Of a stretch of DNA of 64,000 bases, positions 17,530 to 26,496 are shown one piece after another. Every line of letters begins with the position of its first letter. The first letter of the stretch is position 1. A model generated the notes under the pieces. That model worked only from the letters and a program-made list of their open reading frames with translations, was not told the origin of the DNA and searched no databases. This DNA comes from Tropicimonas aquimaris (GTDB lineage: Bacteria; Pseudomonadota; Alphaproteobacteria; Rhodobacterales; Rhodobacteraceae). Location: assembly GCF_042676185.1 (NCBI RefSeq), contig NZ_JBHTJT010000056.1, positions 1 through 64,000 of the forward strand, read 5' to 3'. Position numbers and translations under genes: made by a program.

Positions 17530-18180
17530 TCAGGGGGCGGTCTTGAGCGCGCTGTCCTGGGTCAGACGCTGCACGAAAGCGCTGGAGATATGGGCCTTCA
17601 GCGCATCATAGGCCTCCTGCTCCTTGTGGTCCCGGATTGCATCCACGATCACCTGGTGCTCGTTCAGCGCCATGGCGCCCCGACCTTCCGCGGCCAGTGA
17701 GGTCGTCGCCATCAGCGCCATCGACCGATAGACCAAGTCGAGTTGCTGCACGAGGTAACGGTTGTGGGAGGCAAGATGGATCTGCCGGTGAAAGCGCCGG
17801 TTGGCGCGTGCCAGCGCGGCGGGATCCTCGATCAGCTTGCGATCTGCGTCGATCATGTTTTGCAGCACTTTCACTTCCTCGACCGCCGCATGCCGGGCTG
17901 CGAGCCGCGCCGCGAGGCCTTCCAGTTCGGACCGCACCACATAGAGCTCTGCCAGCTGGTTGTGGTCCAGCGAGGCCACGATCAGGCTGCGCCCGTCGCG
18001 GGCCAGAAGCGACTGGGTCTCCAGCCGCTGCAGCGCCTCGCGCACCGGCGTCCGCGAAACGCCGAACCGGTCCGCCAGCTCGCTCTCCACGAGGCGATCG
18101 CCCGGCTTGTAGATTCCCACGTCGATCGCCTCGAGAATCATCTCGTAGGCGTCTTTCTGGGCGGGCTTGTCGCTGGGCAT
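17530..18180 (-). CDS. GntR-family transcriptional regulator (FCD type)
   Basis: A 216-residue regulator. The winged helix at residues about 15-75 carries GVYIKPGD-like GIYKPGDRLVESELADRFGV and SRTPVREALQRLE, the GntR recognition segment. The C-terminal all-helical FCD domain (about 85-205) has VRSELEGLAARLAARHA, the histidine-bearing NRRFHRQIHLASHN and LNEHQVIVDAI. FCD domains bind small organic acids through three histidines and a metal, and those histidines appear to be present. The ligand is unknown and no catabolic operon is adjacent. It is divergent from the HAD hydrolase gene. Confidence 0.93.
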   Translation of the reverse strand: MPSDKPAQKDAYEMILEAIDVGIYKPGDRLVESELADRFGVSRTPVREALQRLETQSLLARDGRSLIVASLDHNQLAELYVVRSELEGLAARLAARHAAVEEVKVLQNMIDADRKLIEDPAALARANRRFHRQIHLASHNRYLVQQLDLVYRSMALMATTSLAAEGRGAMALNEHQVIVDAIRDHKEQEAYDALKAHISSAFVQRLTQDSALKTAP

Positions 18181-18326
18181 CGGTCATTCCTCGGTTCGCG
18201 GCGGGTCGCGGGGGAACACGCTACCCGATACCGACCGAAACTCAAGAAGTTGGGCGCCACGGCGAACGGCCGGAACGTCGCATGGCGCTGCTTGCACGCC
18301 AGCCGGCACCGCCCTAGGGTCCGCGC

Positions 18327-18977
18327 ATGATCCATTCCAGCTTTTCCCACGTCCAGACCTGGGTCTTCGACCTCGACAACACGCTCTATCCGCCGGAGAT
18401 GCGCCTGTTCGATCAGATCGAGGTCCGCATGACGGCTTGGGTGATGCGCGAACTGGGCGTCGAGCGCGACGAGGCGGACCGGCTGCGGCAGCACTACTGG
18501 CGCCTTTACGGCACGACGCTGGCCGGGCTGATGCGCGAGCACGGCACTGACCCTTCGGGATACCTGCACGAGGTGCATGACATCGACTTCGGGCACCTGG
18601 TTCCGGATCCGGATCTCGCGCGCGGCATCGAGGCGCTGCCCGGGCGGCGCATCGTCTACACCAACGGGTCGCGGCCCTATGCCGAGCGCGTGATCGCGGC
18701 GCGGGGGCTGGAGGGGCTGTTCGATGCCGTCTACGGCGTGGAGCATGCGCGGTTTCACCCCAAGCCGGAACGCATCGCCTTCGAGACGGTCTTTGCCACC
18801 GATGGGCTTGAACCCGACAAGGCGGCGATGTTCGAGGACGACCCCCGCAACCTGGCAGCACCGCACGACATGGGACTTCGCACCGTGCACGTGGCTCCCG
18901 AGGCAACCGGCGCACCGCATATCCACCATCACACCGACGATCTCGCGGGCTTTCTGGGCGAAATCACCGGACGCTGA
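18327..18977 (+). CDS. pyrimidine 5'-nucleotidase-type HAD hydrolase
   Basis: A 216-residue HAD-superfamily phosphatase of the Sdt1/YjjG-like pyrimidine 5'-nucleotidase group. Motif I is VFDLDNTLYPPE, with both aspartates. Motif II is YTNGSR, the lysine of motif III lies in HPKPERIAFE, and motif IV is MFEDDPRNL. The helical cap insert covers about residues 25-90. Dephosphorylation of UMP/CMP or related nucleotides is the activity inferred from the subgroup. The 146-base gap to the divergent GntR gene holds the promoters of both. Confidence 0.88.
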   Translation: MIHSSFSHVQTWVFDLDNTLYPPEMRLFDQIEVRMTAWVMRELGVERDEADRLRQHYWRLYGTTLAGLMREHGTDPSGYLHEVHDIDFGHLVPDPDLARGIEALPGRRIVYTNGSRPYAERVIAARGLEGLFDAVYGVEHARFHPKPERIAFETVFATDGLEPDKAAMFEDDPRNLAAPHDMGLRTVHVAPEATGAPHIHHHTDDLAGFLGEITGR

Positions 18978-19077
18978 GATGCGCTTGGCCCCACTCCCCG
19001 GCTGCGGCAAGATGGTCGCGCGCGTCCCCGCGTGATATGCGATAGGGTGAATGAACGTCGAAATCCGGAGCATTCAG

Positions 19078-19314
19078 ATGAGCGAAGACCACACCCCACC
19101 GACCGAAAGCCTCGAACCCTTTACCGGAGACCGCGGCTGGAAAGGCCTTTCCCGCAGCGAGGGCGAAGGCGCGGCCTTTGCGCTGGTGGCGCTGCTGCTG
19201 GTGATCGCTGTGCTGGTCGGGCTGACCATGGGCGCCGCCGGCGTCGGAGTGCTCTTCGTGCTGCTGGCCTTCGTGTCGCTGGCCATTCTCGTCGTCATCT
19301 CGATCGGCGGCTAG
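19078..19314 (+). CDS. small two-helix membrane protein
   Basis: A 78-residue protein with an acidic/polar N-terminus (SEDHTPPTESLEPFTGDRGW) and two closely spaced hydrophobic segments at about 32-52 and 55-76, rich in A, L, V and G. I do not recognise a family. The start is the ATG preceded by CCGGAG eight bases upstream; an ATG nine codons earlier lacks such a site. It lies between the HAD gene and the UbiH-like gene on the same strand and may be cotranscribed with them. Role unknown. Confidence 0.7.
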   Translation: MSEDHTPPTESLEPFTGDRGWKGLSRSEGEGAAFALVALLLVIAVLVGLTMGAAGVGVLFVLLAFVSLAILVVISIGG

Positions 19315-19407
19315 GCAAGGCGCGTGCCCCGGACGGCAGCCGGGGCCCTTTGCCGCTTGCGACTTACCAGCCATGCGCCCTACATCCGGCTGCAGGAGGG
19401 TCCGACC

Positions 19408-20607
19408 ATGGCATGCACCGAAACCGAAATCCTGATCGCCGGCGGCGGGATCGCCGGCCTCACCGCGGCGCTGGCTTTTGGCCGCGCCGGATTCCGCACC
19501 ATGCTGGTCTCGCCCGAACCGCCGGTGACCGAAGGCGAGGCGGACGGCTCCGACCTGCGGTCGACGGCCTTTCTGCAACCCGCAAAGGCGCTGTTCGAGG
19601 AAATCGGCCTCTGGGACGATCTCGCGGAGACCGCGACGCCGCTGAACGTGTTGCGCGTCGTCGACACGGTGGGCTGGCCGCCGCAGATCCGCGACAGCCG
19701 GGAATTCATGGCGAGTGACCTCGGCGCGCAGAGTTTCGGCTGGAACCTGATGAACTGGCGCGTTCTCAAGGGATTGTCGCGGGTTCTTGACGGGCTGCAG
19801 ACGGTCGATCTCCGCTTCGGCACGCGCTTCAAGTCGATGGTGGCGCGCGACACCGGCGCCATCGTGCGGCTCGACAACGGGGAATCGGTCACGGCGAGAC
19901 TCGTCATCGGCGCCGACGGCCGGAACTCCGCTGTTCGCGAGGCCGCTGGGATCGGCGTGAAGACGACGCGCTATGGGCAGAAGACCCTCGCCTTCGTCGT
20001 CAGCCACACCAAGCCCCACGCCAATGCCTCAACCGAGATCTACAACGAGGGTGGGCCGTTCACGCTGGTGCCCCTGCCCGACCTCGATGGACGGCCGGCC
20101 TCGGCAGTGGTCTGGATGAACCCGGGGCCGCGGGCCGAAACACTGGCCGCCATGGACCAGGCCGCCTTCGAGGCCCGGATGTCGGAGCGGTCCTGCTACA
20201 TCCTCGGCCCCCTGCACCTGAAATCCGCACGCCGGCTCTGGCCGATCATCAGCCAGCGCGCCGAGCGCCTATCTGCGCCGCGGGTGGCGATCATGGCCGA
20301 GGCCGCTCATGTGATCCCGCCGATCGGCGCGCAGGGCCTCAACACCTCGCTGAACGACCTGATCCTGCTGCGCAACCTCGCGCTGATGGCCGGACGCGAG
20401 GGCCTGGGCGAGGCAAAGATGCTGGATTCCTACGACCGCCAGCGGTCGGGCGACATACGGCGGCGGGTGGGCGCCATCGACCTGTTCAACCGGGTAACGC
20501 GCTCCCCCAATCCCCAGGTGCAGATGCTGCGCCTGACCGGGATGAAGGCGGTGCACGACCTCACCGGGCTGCGCCAGGCGATCATGCGGGCCGGCATGGG
20601 CCACTGA
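19408..20607 (+). CDS. UbiH/UbiF-family FAD-dependent hydroxylase
   Basis: A 399-residue flavoprotein monooxygenase of the ubiquinone-biosynthesis hydroxylase family. The N-terminal FAD fold is EILIAGGGIAGL; the middle contains the DLRSTAF and VIGADGRNSAVR segments. The second FAD motif reads MAEAAHVIPPIGAQGLN, with AE in place of the usual GD before AAH, a variation I also associate with this subgroup in Rhodobacterales. Hydroxylation of a ring carbon of the polyprenylphenol precursor is the likely reaction; which carbon cannot be told. AGGAGGG seven bases before ATG fixes the start, since the frame is open 28 codons further upstream. An intergenic repeat follows the stop. Confidence 0.88.
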   Translation: MACTETEILIAGGGIAGLTAALAFGRAGFRTMLVSPEPPVTEGEADGSDLRSTAFLQPAKALFEEIGLWDDLAETATPLNVLRVVDTVGWPPQIRDSREFMASDLGAQSFGWNLMNWRVLKGLSRVLDGLQTVDLRFGTRFKSMVARDTGAIVRLDNGESVTARLVIGADGRNSAVREAAGIGVKTTRYGQKTLAFVVSHTKPHANASTEIYNEGGPFTLVPLPDLDGRPASAVVWMNPGPRAETLAAMDQAAFEARMSERSCYILGPLHLKSARRLWPIISQRAERLSAPRVAIMAEAAHVIPPIGAQGLNTSLNDLILLRNLALMAGREGLGEAKMLDSYDRQRSGDIRRRVGAIDLFNRVTRSPNPQVQMLRLTGMKAVHDLTGLRQAIMRAGMGH

Positions 20608-20615
20608 GGACGGAA

Positions 20616-20664
20616 CCGGGGGCCAGCCCCCCGGAGCCCCCCGGGATATTTGCGCCAAGAAGAT
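20616..20664 (+). repeat. intergenic hairpin repeat, copy A
   Basis: A GC-rich hairpin (GGGGGC-CA-GCCCCC) is followed by CCGGGATATTTGCGCCAAGAAG. It fills the space between the converging hydroxylase and aminotransferase genes. The layout of hairpin, then GATATTT, then an A/G-rich tail recurs at 45354-45403 and 47042-47093. It may act as a terminator. Confidence 0.6.
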
Positions 20665-20667
20665 GTG

Positions 20668-21795
20668 TCAGAGAACCTTGTCGACAGCGGCTTGCAGGCG
20701 GGCGAGCGTGCCGGGCACGTCGTAGAGCTTGTCGAGACCGAAGAGGCCGAGGCGGAAGGTCCTGAAATCTGCCGGCTCGTCGCATTGCAGCGGCACGCCG
20801 GCGGCGATCTGCAACCCTTCGGCGGCGAACTTCTTGCCGTTCTGGATCTCCGGATCGTCGGTGTAGCTCACGACCACGCCGGGCGCGCCGAAGCCGTCGG
20901 CAGCGACCGAGCGGACGCCCTTTGCAGCCAGCATCCGGCGCACGCCGTCGCCGAGCGCCCATTGCGCCTCCCGCAGGCGTTCGAACCCGTGCTCGCGGGT
21001 TTCCAGCATCGTGTCACGGAAGGTGCGGAGCGCATCCGTCGGTAGCGTGGCGTGATAGGCATGGCCGCCGTTCTCGTACGCGGCCATGATCGCGCGCCAT
21101 TTCTTGAGATCGAGCGCGAAGCTGGAGCTTTCGGTGGCTTCGAGCCGGGCCACGGCGCGGGAGCTCATCATCACCAGCCCCGCACAGGGCGACGCGGACC
21201 AGCCCTTTTGCGGCGCCGAGATCAGCACGTCGACGCCAGTGGCCTTCATGTCGACCCAGGCGGCGCCGGAGGCGATGCAGTCGAGCACCATCAGCGCGCC
21301 GACCTCGTGCGCGGCCTCGGCCAGCGCCGTGACGTAGGTATCGGGCAGGATCATTCCCGCCGCGGTTTCGACATGGGGGGCAAAGACGACATCGGGCCTC
21401 GCCTCGCGGATCTTCGCGGTCACTTCCTCGATCGGCGCGGGCGCGAACGGTGCGCGCGTGTCGTTTCCCGCCTGACGCGCCTTCATCACCGTGGTCTGCG
21501 AGGTGAAGCGGCCGGCGTCGAAGATCTGGCTCCAGCGGAAGGAGAAGAAACCGTTGCGCACGACCAGCGCATGGGCGTCAGTGCCGAACTGGCGCGCCAC
21601 GGCCTCCATTCCGCAGGTGCCGCCGCCGGGCACGAGAGCCACGGCATCCGCATTGTAAACCTCGCGCAGCATTTCGCTGATGTCGCGCATCGCCTGCTGG
21701 AAAGTCGCGCTCATGTGATTGAGCGAGCGGTCGGTGAAAACGACGGAATACTCCAGCAGCCCGTCGGGATCTACGGTGTCGAGCAAAGCGGCCAT
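20668..21795 (-). CDS. class V aminotransferase (PLP)
   Basis: A 375-residue class V aminotransferase related to serine-glyoxylate/alanine-glyoxylate and 2-aminoethylphosphonate transaminases. GGGTCGMEAVARQF binds the cofactor phosphate. HVETAAGMILP and VLDCIASGAAW contain the PLP-stacking and aspartate positions, and the lysine of SAPQKGWSASPCAG is the Schiff-base residue. The C-terminal small domain is complete. The amino donor is not readable. The start is the ATG of MAALLDTVDPDG; a start 19 codons upstream gives an arginine-rich tail without family support. Two Lrp-type regulators lie upstream on the same strand, which fits amino-acid metabolism. Confidence 0.88.
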   Translation of the reverse strand: MAALLDTVDPDGLLEYSVVFTDRSLNHMSATFQQAMRDISEMLREVYNADAVALVPGGGTCGMEAVARQFGTDAHALVVRNGFFSFRWSQIFDAGRFTSQTTVMKARQAGNDTRAPFAPAPIEEVTAKIREARPDVVFAPHVETAAGMILPDTYVTALAEAAHEVGALMVLDCIASGAAWVDMKATGVDVLISAPQKGWSASPCAGLVMMSSRAVARLEATESSSFALDLKKWRAIMAAYENGGHAYHATLPTDALRTFRDTMLETREHGFERLREAQWALGDGVRRMLAAKGVRSVAADGFGAPGVVVSYTDDPEIQNGKKFAAEGLQIAAGVPLQCDEPADFRTFRLGLFGLDKLYDVPGTLARLQAAVDKVL

Positions 21796-21951
21796 AGGTG
21801 CCTCCCCTGATGCGTGTCGCCCCGTGCTACCGCGCGCCCATCGGTTTGGCAAATGGCGGTATTGACGCTCCGGGTTTCATCCCCAGCGGACGTGGGCGGC
21901 CTTCAACCGGAACCGGGCCGGGACGCTCCTCCCCGCCCGCGTCAAACCTGA

Positions 21952-22410
21952 TCAGCCGAGCGGGCCCGGCAGCCGCTCCTCGCTGAGCATCACGTTGGCC
22001 TCCACGTTGCCGGCACCGGGAAGGGTCATGATGCGACGACGCAGGACACGTTCGAAATCGGCAAGGTCGCGCGCCACGACCTTCAGCCGGTAGTCGAACA
22101 GGCCGAGCACGTGTTCGATCGCCTGGACCTCGGGAATGGCGGAGGCGGCGCGTTCGAACTCGTCAAGCGACACACGCCCCTTGGTGGCGAGTTTCACACC
22201 GAGAAAGACCGTGACGCCGAAGCCGAGCGCCTCGCGATCGAGCACGACCCGGCGGCCGGAAATCACGCCGCTCTCGGTCAGTCGGCGAATACGGCGCCAA
22301 GCGGCGGGCTGTGACAGGCCCAGCCTGCGGCCCAACTCGCCTGCGCTGAGCGCGGCATCGGCGCGAAGCGCGCGCAGGATCGCGCGGTCGGTCTCGTCGA
22401 GGTCCATCAC
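21952..22410 (-). CDS. Lrp/AsnC-family regulator (downstream copy)
   Basis: A 152-residue feast/famine regulator. The N-terminal helix-turn-helix covers about 5-55 (DRAILRALRADAALSAGELG, LSQPAAWRRIRRL). The RAM ligand-binding domain occupies 70-145 (VFLGVKLATKGRVSLDEFE, EVQAIEHVLGLFDYRLKVVA). Its ATG overlaps the stop of the upstream paralogue by four bases (ATGA), so the pair is coupled. Paired Lrp genes of this kind can form hetero-oligomers; the effector amino acid is unknown. Confidence 0.93.
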   Translation of the reverse strand: MMDLDETDRAILRALRADAALSAGELGRRLGLSQPAAWRRIRRLTESGVISGRRVVLDREALGFGVTVFLGVKLATKGRVSLDEFERAASAIPEVQAIEHVLGLFDYRLKVVARDLADFERVLRRRIMTLPGAGNVEANVMLSEERLPGPLG

Positions 22411-22862
22411 AGCGGCAGGATCTCCCGGGACTTGATGGTCGCCACGTGAACCAGCGCCTCGACGTCGGCGATATGCGGCAGGGTCAGGATCCTCGTCCGG
22501 TAGAGATGCTGATAATGCGCCATGTCGCGGGCGATGATCACCAGCCGGAGGTCGACGCGCCCGAGAAACGTCTGGATTTCAAGTACCTCCGGCACCTTTC
22601 TCGCCTCGCGAATGAAGACGTCGAAGGCGTTGGACTGAGTCTTGTCGAGCGAAATGCGAAGAGAGACATGCACCTGGTAGCCAAGCGCGTGCCAGTCGAT
22701 CACCGCCTCCTGTCCCTTGAGAATACCGCGGTCGCGCATCCGCGTGAGACGCCGGGAACAGACCGAGGGCGTGGTGCCGGCGGCGTTCGCGAGATCGGCA
22801 ATGGCGATTCCCGGGTCGGGCTGAAGGTGGCGCAGCAGGCGGCGGTCGAGGTCGTCGAGCAT
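22407..22862 (-). CDS. Lrp/AsnC-family regulator (upstream copy)
   Basis: A 151-residue Lrp/AsnC protein, similar in layout to its downstream neighbour but clearly diverged. The HTH is DLDRRLLRHLQPDPGIAIAD with TTPSVCSRRLTRM as recognition part. The RAM domain (VHVSLRISLDKTQSNAFDVF, EVLEIQTFLGRVDLRLVI) follows. The start MLDDLDRR was chosen because the family begins there; nine extra codons are open upstream. It is divergent from ilvC across 136 bases that carry two copies of ATAGAATGC, so it may control ilvC and itself. Confidence 0.92.
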   Translation of the reverse strand: MLDDLDRRLLRHLQPDPGIAIADLANAAGTTPSVCSRRLTRMRDRGILKGQEAVIDWHALGYQVHVSLRISLDKTQSNAFDVFIREARKVPEVLEIQTFLGRVDLRLVIIARDMAHYQHLYRTRILTLPHIADVEALVHVATIKSREILPL

Positions 22863-22891
22863 GAATTCACCGGATTTGGTTCGATACACTT

Positions 22892-22962
22892 ATAGAATGC
22901 GCCGCCTTTCCCGCCAATCCGGGAAATTTGAAACGTCCATGCACGTCTTTTGCATAGAATGC
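22892..22962. promoter_or_regulatory. two ATAGAATGC direct repeats between lrp and ilvC
   Basis: The 9-base sequence ATAGAATGC occurs at 22892-22900 and 22954-22962, 62 bases apart (about six helical turns) and each followed by a GCCGCC-like run. The arrangement fits paired sites for an Lrp-type octamer wrapping DNA between the divergent lrp and ilvC genes. A TTGAAA at 22928-22933 could be the -35 of ilvC. Binding is inferred. Confidence 0.4.
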
Positions 22963-22998
22963 CGCCAGCAACACCGCTCAAGACTGAAGGAAAACACC

Positions 22999-24021
22999 AT
23001 GCGCGTGTATTACGACCGCGATTGCGACATCAACCTGATCAAGGACAAGAAGGTCGCCATCCTGGGCTACGGCTCGCAGGGCCACGCCCACGCCCTGAAC
23101 CTGCGCGACAGCGGCGCCAAGAACGTCGTCGTCGCCCTGCGCGAAGGCTCCGCCTCCGCCGCCAAGGCCGAGGGCGAAGGCCTGAAAGTGATGGGCATCG
23201 CCGAGGCCGCCGCCTGGTGCGACCTGATCATGTTCACCATGCCCGATGAACTGCAGGCCGAGACCTACCGCAAATACGTGCACGACAACCTCAAGGAAGG
23301 CGCCGCGATCGCCTTTGCGCACGGCCTGAACGTGCATTTCGGCCTGATCGAGCCGAAGCCCGGCGTCGACGTGATCATGATGGCCCCCAAGGGCCCCGGC
23401 CACACCGTGCGCGGCGAATACACCAAGGGCGGCGGCGTGCCCTGCCTCGTCGCGGTGCATAACGACGCTTCCGGCAAGGCGCTGGAGATCGGCCTCAGCT
23501 ATTGCTCCGCAATCGGCGGCGGCCGCTCGGGCATCATCGAGACCAACTTCCGCGAGGAATGCGAAACCGACCTGTTCGGCGAGCAGGCCGTGCTCTGCGG
23601 TGGCCTGGTCGAGCTGATCCGCATGGGCTTCGAGACACTGGTCGAGGCGGGCTACGCCCCCGAGATGGCCTATTTCGAGTGCCTCCACGAGGTGAAGCTG
23701 ATCGTGGACCTGATCTACGAAGGCGGCATCGCCAACATGAACTACTCGATCTCGAACACCGCCGAATACGGCGAGTACGTCTCCGGGCCCCGCATCCTTC
23801 CCTACGACGAGACCAAGGCCCGCATGAAAGCCGTCCTGACCGACATCCAGACCGGCAAGTTCGTGCGTGACTTCATGCAGGAAAACACCGTCGGCCAGCC
23901 GTTCTTCAAAGGCACCCGCCGCCTGAACGACGAGCACCAGATCGAACAGGTCGGCGAGAAGCTGCGCGGCATGATGCCGTGGATCTCCGCCGGCAAGATG
24001 GTGGACAAGGCGCGCAACTGA
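22999..24021 (+). CDS. ilvC: ketol-acid reductoisomerase
   Basis: Second enzyme of valine and isoleucine synthesis: isomerises and reduces acetolactate or acetohydroxybutyrate with NADPH and magnesium. At 340 residues it is a class I enzyme. The N-terminal Rossmann motif is ILGYGSQGHAHALNLRDSG. The catalytic histidine lies in AFAHGLNVHFG. The knotted helical domain contains ETDLFGEQAVLCGG with the metal-binding D and E, and the serine in YSISNTAEYG. The ATG is preceded by GAAGGA; the frame is open far upstream, but that part is not conserved in the family. A strong terminator follows. Confidence 0.98.
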   Translation: MRVYYDRDCDINLIKDKKVAILGYGSQGHAHALNLRDSGAKNVVVALREGSASAAKAEGEGLKVMGIAEAAAWCDLIMFTMPDELQAETYRKYVHDNLKEGAAIAFAHGLNVHFGLIEPKPGVDVIMMAPKGPGHTVRGEYTKGGGVPCLVAVHNDASGKALEIGLSYCSAIGGGRSGIIETNFREECETDLFGEQAVLCGGLVELIRMGFETLVEAGYAPEMAYFECLHEVKLIVDLIYEGGIANMNYSISNTAEYGEYVSGPRILPYDETKARMKAVLTDIQTGKFVRDFMQENTVGQPFFKGTRRLNDEHQIEQVGEKLRGMMPWISAGKMVDKARN

Positions 24022-24044
24022 AGCTGCCACCCCCCGTTGAAAGA

Positions 24045-24072
24045 AAAGGGCGCTCCGAAGAGCGCCCTTTTT
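24045..24072. terminator. bidirectional terminator between ilvC and glmM
   Basis: The 8-bp stem GGGCGCTC/GAGCGCCC with loop CGAA is flanked by AAA on the left and TTTTT on the right. It can stop ilvC rightward and glmM leftward. Confidence 0.93.
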
Positions 24073-24095
24073 GTTTCGGAAGCCCGGTTTCGGCC

Positions 24096-25439
24096 TCAGG
24101 CCGCGGCTTCCACGGCGGCCACCACCGCCGCGACGACGTCTTCCATCAGCGTCGCATCCTCGCTTTCCGCCATCACACGGATCAGCGGTTCGGTTCCGGA
24201 CTTGCGGATCAGCAGCCGGCCATTGCCGGAAAGCTGCGCTTCGGCCGCCGCGATCGCCTTCTGGACCGAGAGCGTTTCCAGCGGCGTCTGGCCGTCCTTG
24301 AAGCGGACGTTGCGCAGCAACTGAGGCACCGTCTCGAAGGTCATGGACAGGGCCGAGGCCGGCAGTCCGGTGTCGGCCATCCCGGCCAGGAACTGCAGCG
24401 CGGCGATCAGACCATCGCCCGTCGTGGCGTAATCCGTGAACACGATGTGCCCGGACTGCTCGCCCCCGAGGTTGAACCCGCCGGCGCGCATCCGCTCGAC
24501 GACGTAGCGGTCGCCAACCGGCGTCCGCTCCAACCGCAGCCCGCGGCCCTCGAGGTAACGCTCCAGCCCGAGGTTGGACATCACGGTCGCGACGAGCGCA
24601 CCGCCCCGCAGCCGGCCCTCCTCGGCCCAGCGGGAGGCCATCAGCGCCATGATCTGGTCGCCGTCGGCCACCCTGCCCTTCTCATCGATGATCATCAGCC
24701 GGTCGGCGTCGCCGTCGAGGCAGATGCCCACATCGGCGCCATGTTCCAGCACCGCGGCCACGGCCGCCTCGGTATGGGTGGAGCCGCATTCCTTGTTGAT
24801 GTTGAGACCGTCCGGCGAGACCCCAAGCGGGATCACCTCGGCCCCAAGTTCCCACAACACTTCAGGCGCCGTGCGATAGGCCGCGCCATTGGCGCAATCG
24901 ACCACCACCTTCATGCCGGTCAGCCGCAGATGGGTGGGAAAGCTCGCCTTGGCGCGTTCGATATAACGGAAGCGGCCGTCGTCGATCCGGCGGGCGCGGC
25001 CGATATTCTCGGCCTTGGCCAGTTCGACCCCGTTCACCACCAGCGCCTCGATCTCGGCCTCCGCCTCGTCGGAGAGCTTGAAGCCGTCCGGCCCGAAGAA
25101 CTTGATGCCGTTGTCGTAATGCGGGTTGTGACTGGCAGAGATCATGATCCCGACGTCGGCCCGCATTGAGGAGGTCAGGAAGCCCACCGCCGGCGTCGGC
25201 ACCGGACCGAGCAGCAGCACGTTCATGCCGGTCGAGGTCAGCCCCGCGGTCAGCGCGTTCTCGAACATGTAGCCCGAGAGCCGGGTGTCCTTGCCGATCA
25301 CCACCCGGTGGCCGGACTTGCCGTCGCGGCGGAAATACCGACCGGCCGCAGCGCCGAGCTTCAGCGCCATGTCGGCGGTCATCGGGTGCGCGTTGGCGCG
25401 CCCCCGCACCCCATCGGTTCCGAACAGGTTCCTGCTCAT
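24096..25439 (-). CDS. glmM: phosphoglucosamine mutase
   Basis: Converts glucosamine-6-phosphate to glucosamine-1-phosphate for UDP-GlcNAc, the precursor of peptidoglycan and lipid A. At 447 residues it is normal length. It starts MSRNLFGTDGVRG, the family's opening. The phosphoserine loop is ISASHNPHYDNGIKFFG, the metal loop DGDADRLMI, the sugar-binding loop GGEQSGHIVF, and the phosphate-binding loop RKSGTEPLIRVM. Its ATG overlaps the stop of folP by four bases. The frame stays open far upstream through folP, but that extension is translation of folP in another frame and not part of this protein. Confidence 0.97.
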   Translation of the reverse strand: MSRNLFGTDGVRGRANAHPMTADMALKLGAAAGRYFRRDGKSGHRVVIGKDTRLSGYMFENALTAGLTSTGMNVLLLGPVPTPAVGFLTSSMRADVGIMISASHNPHYDNGIKFFGPDGFKLSDEAEAEIEALVVNGVELAKAENIGRARRIDDGRFRYIERAKASFPTHLRLTGMKVVVDCANGAAYRTAPEVLWELGAEVIPLGVSPDGLNINKECGSTHTEAAVAAVLEHGADVGICLDGDADRLMIIDEKGRVADGDQIMALMASRWAEEGRLRGGALVATVMSNLGLERYLEGRGLRLERTPVGDRYVVERMRAGGFNLGGEQSGHIVFTDYATTGDGLIAALQFLAGMADTGLPASALSMTFETVPQLLRNVRFKDGQTPLETLSVQKAIAAAEAQLSGNGRLLIRKSGTEPLIRVMAESEDATLMEDVVAAVVAAVEAAA

Positions 25440-26461
25440 CTTCCCCCCTCGAGTTGTTTCCCTGACCAGGCAGCCCACGCGAGGCGTAGCGCCTGCGCGG
25501 TTTCCGCGGTGTCGTGCACCCTGACTATCTGCACCCCTTGCGCCACGGCCGCAAGCGCCACGGCGATGGACCCAGGCGCCCTGTCGCGCGCCTCGGCCGC
25601 GCCGCCGACAGCGCCGACGAAGCGCTTGCGCGATGCCCCAAGCAGGACCGCGCATCCGAGGCTGTGGAACAGCGACAGGCGGGCAAGAAGCGCGAGGTTG
25701 TGCTCCAGCGTCTTGCCGAAGCCGATGCCCGGGTCGACGATCACCCGCTCCCTCGGCAACCCGCCGGCCTCGGCACGGATCAGGCGCTCTTCGAGGAAGT
25801 CGTAGACGTCGAGCAGCACGTCGTCGTAGCGCGGATCGTCCTGCATCGTGGCCGGCGTGGCCACCGAATGCATCAGGCAGAGCGGCGCGCCGGTTTCGGC
25901 CAAAAGCGGCAGCATCGCCGGGTCGAAGCCGAGCCCGGAGACGTCGTTGACAAGATCGGCGCCCGCCGCGAGCGCGGCACGAGCGACCTCGGCCTTGCGG
26001 GTGTCGATCGAGATTGGCGACGCCACGCCCGAGGCCCGGAGTTCGGAAATCACCGGCACGGTGCGCGCGATCTCCTCTGTCACGGGCACCTCGTCGGCGC
26101 CGGGCCGAGTGGATTCGCCGCCGATGTCGATGATCTCGACCTCCTGCGCCATTTCCCTGGCCCGACGCAGTGCGGTGCTCCGCTCCTCGTGCTCGCCGCC
26201 ATCGGAAAAGCTGTCCGGGGTCACGTTCAGGATGCCCATGATCGCGGGCGTCTCGAAGCTCAGCCCCGCGAGGGCCGGCCGGGGCGCGGCCAGCCGGGCC
26301 AGAACCTCGGACGGCACGGCATCGCAGCCAATCACCACTGGCGCAGCCCCACGTCGAAGCCGTTCGACACGGTCGAACCATGCCCAGCCGCCGGCCAGCG
26401 TCAGCGCCCCGTCCGGGCGTGCCGGATCGCAGCTCGGGATCGGGCGATAATAGTCGGTCAT
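25436..26461 (-). CDS. folP: dihydropteroate synthase
   Basis: Joins 6-hydroxymethyl-dihydropterin diphosphate to p-aminobenzoate, making dihydropteroate in folate synthesis. The barrel begins near residue 90 with IMGILNVTPDSFSDGG. Other landmarks are DIGGESTRPGADEVP, ISIDTRKAEVA, VNDVSG, DPGIGFGKTLEHN and the C-terminal RVHDTAETAQALRL. At 341 residues it is longer than the roughly 280 of most enzymes because of an N-terminal extension of about 80 residues, which is usual in Rhodobacterales. The gene overlaps glmM by four bases and follows folB by 35 bases, a conserved order. Confidence 0.96.
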   Translation of the reverse strand: MTDYYRPIPSCDPARPDGALTLAGGWAWFDRVERLRRGAAPVVIGCDAVPSEVLARLAAPRPALAGLSFETPAIMGILNVTPDSFSDGGEHEERSTALRRAREMAQEVEIIDIGGESTRPGADEVPVTEEIARTVPVISELRASGVASPISIDTRKAEVARAALAAGADLVNDVSGLGFDPAMLPLLAETGAPLCLMHSVATPATMQDDPRYDDVLLDVYDFLEERLIRAEAGGLPRERVIVDPGIGFGKTLEHNLALLARLSLFHSLGCAVLLGASRKRFVGAVGGAAEARDRAPGSIAVALAAVAQGVQIVRVHDTAETAQALRLAWAAWSGKQLEGGR

Positions 26462-26496
26462 TGGACCCCTGCTCAGGTTCTGACGATGTCGCGCAG

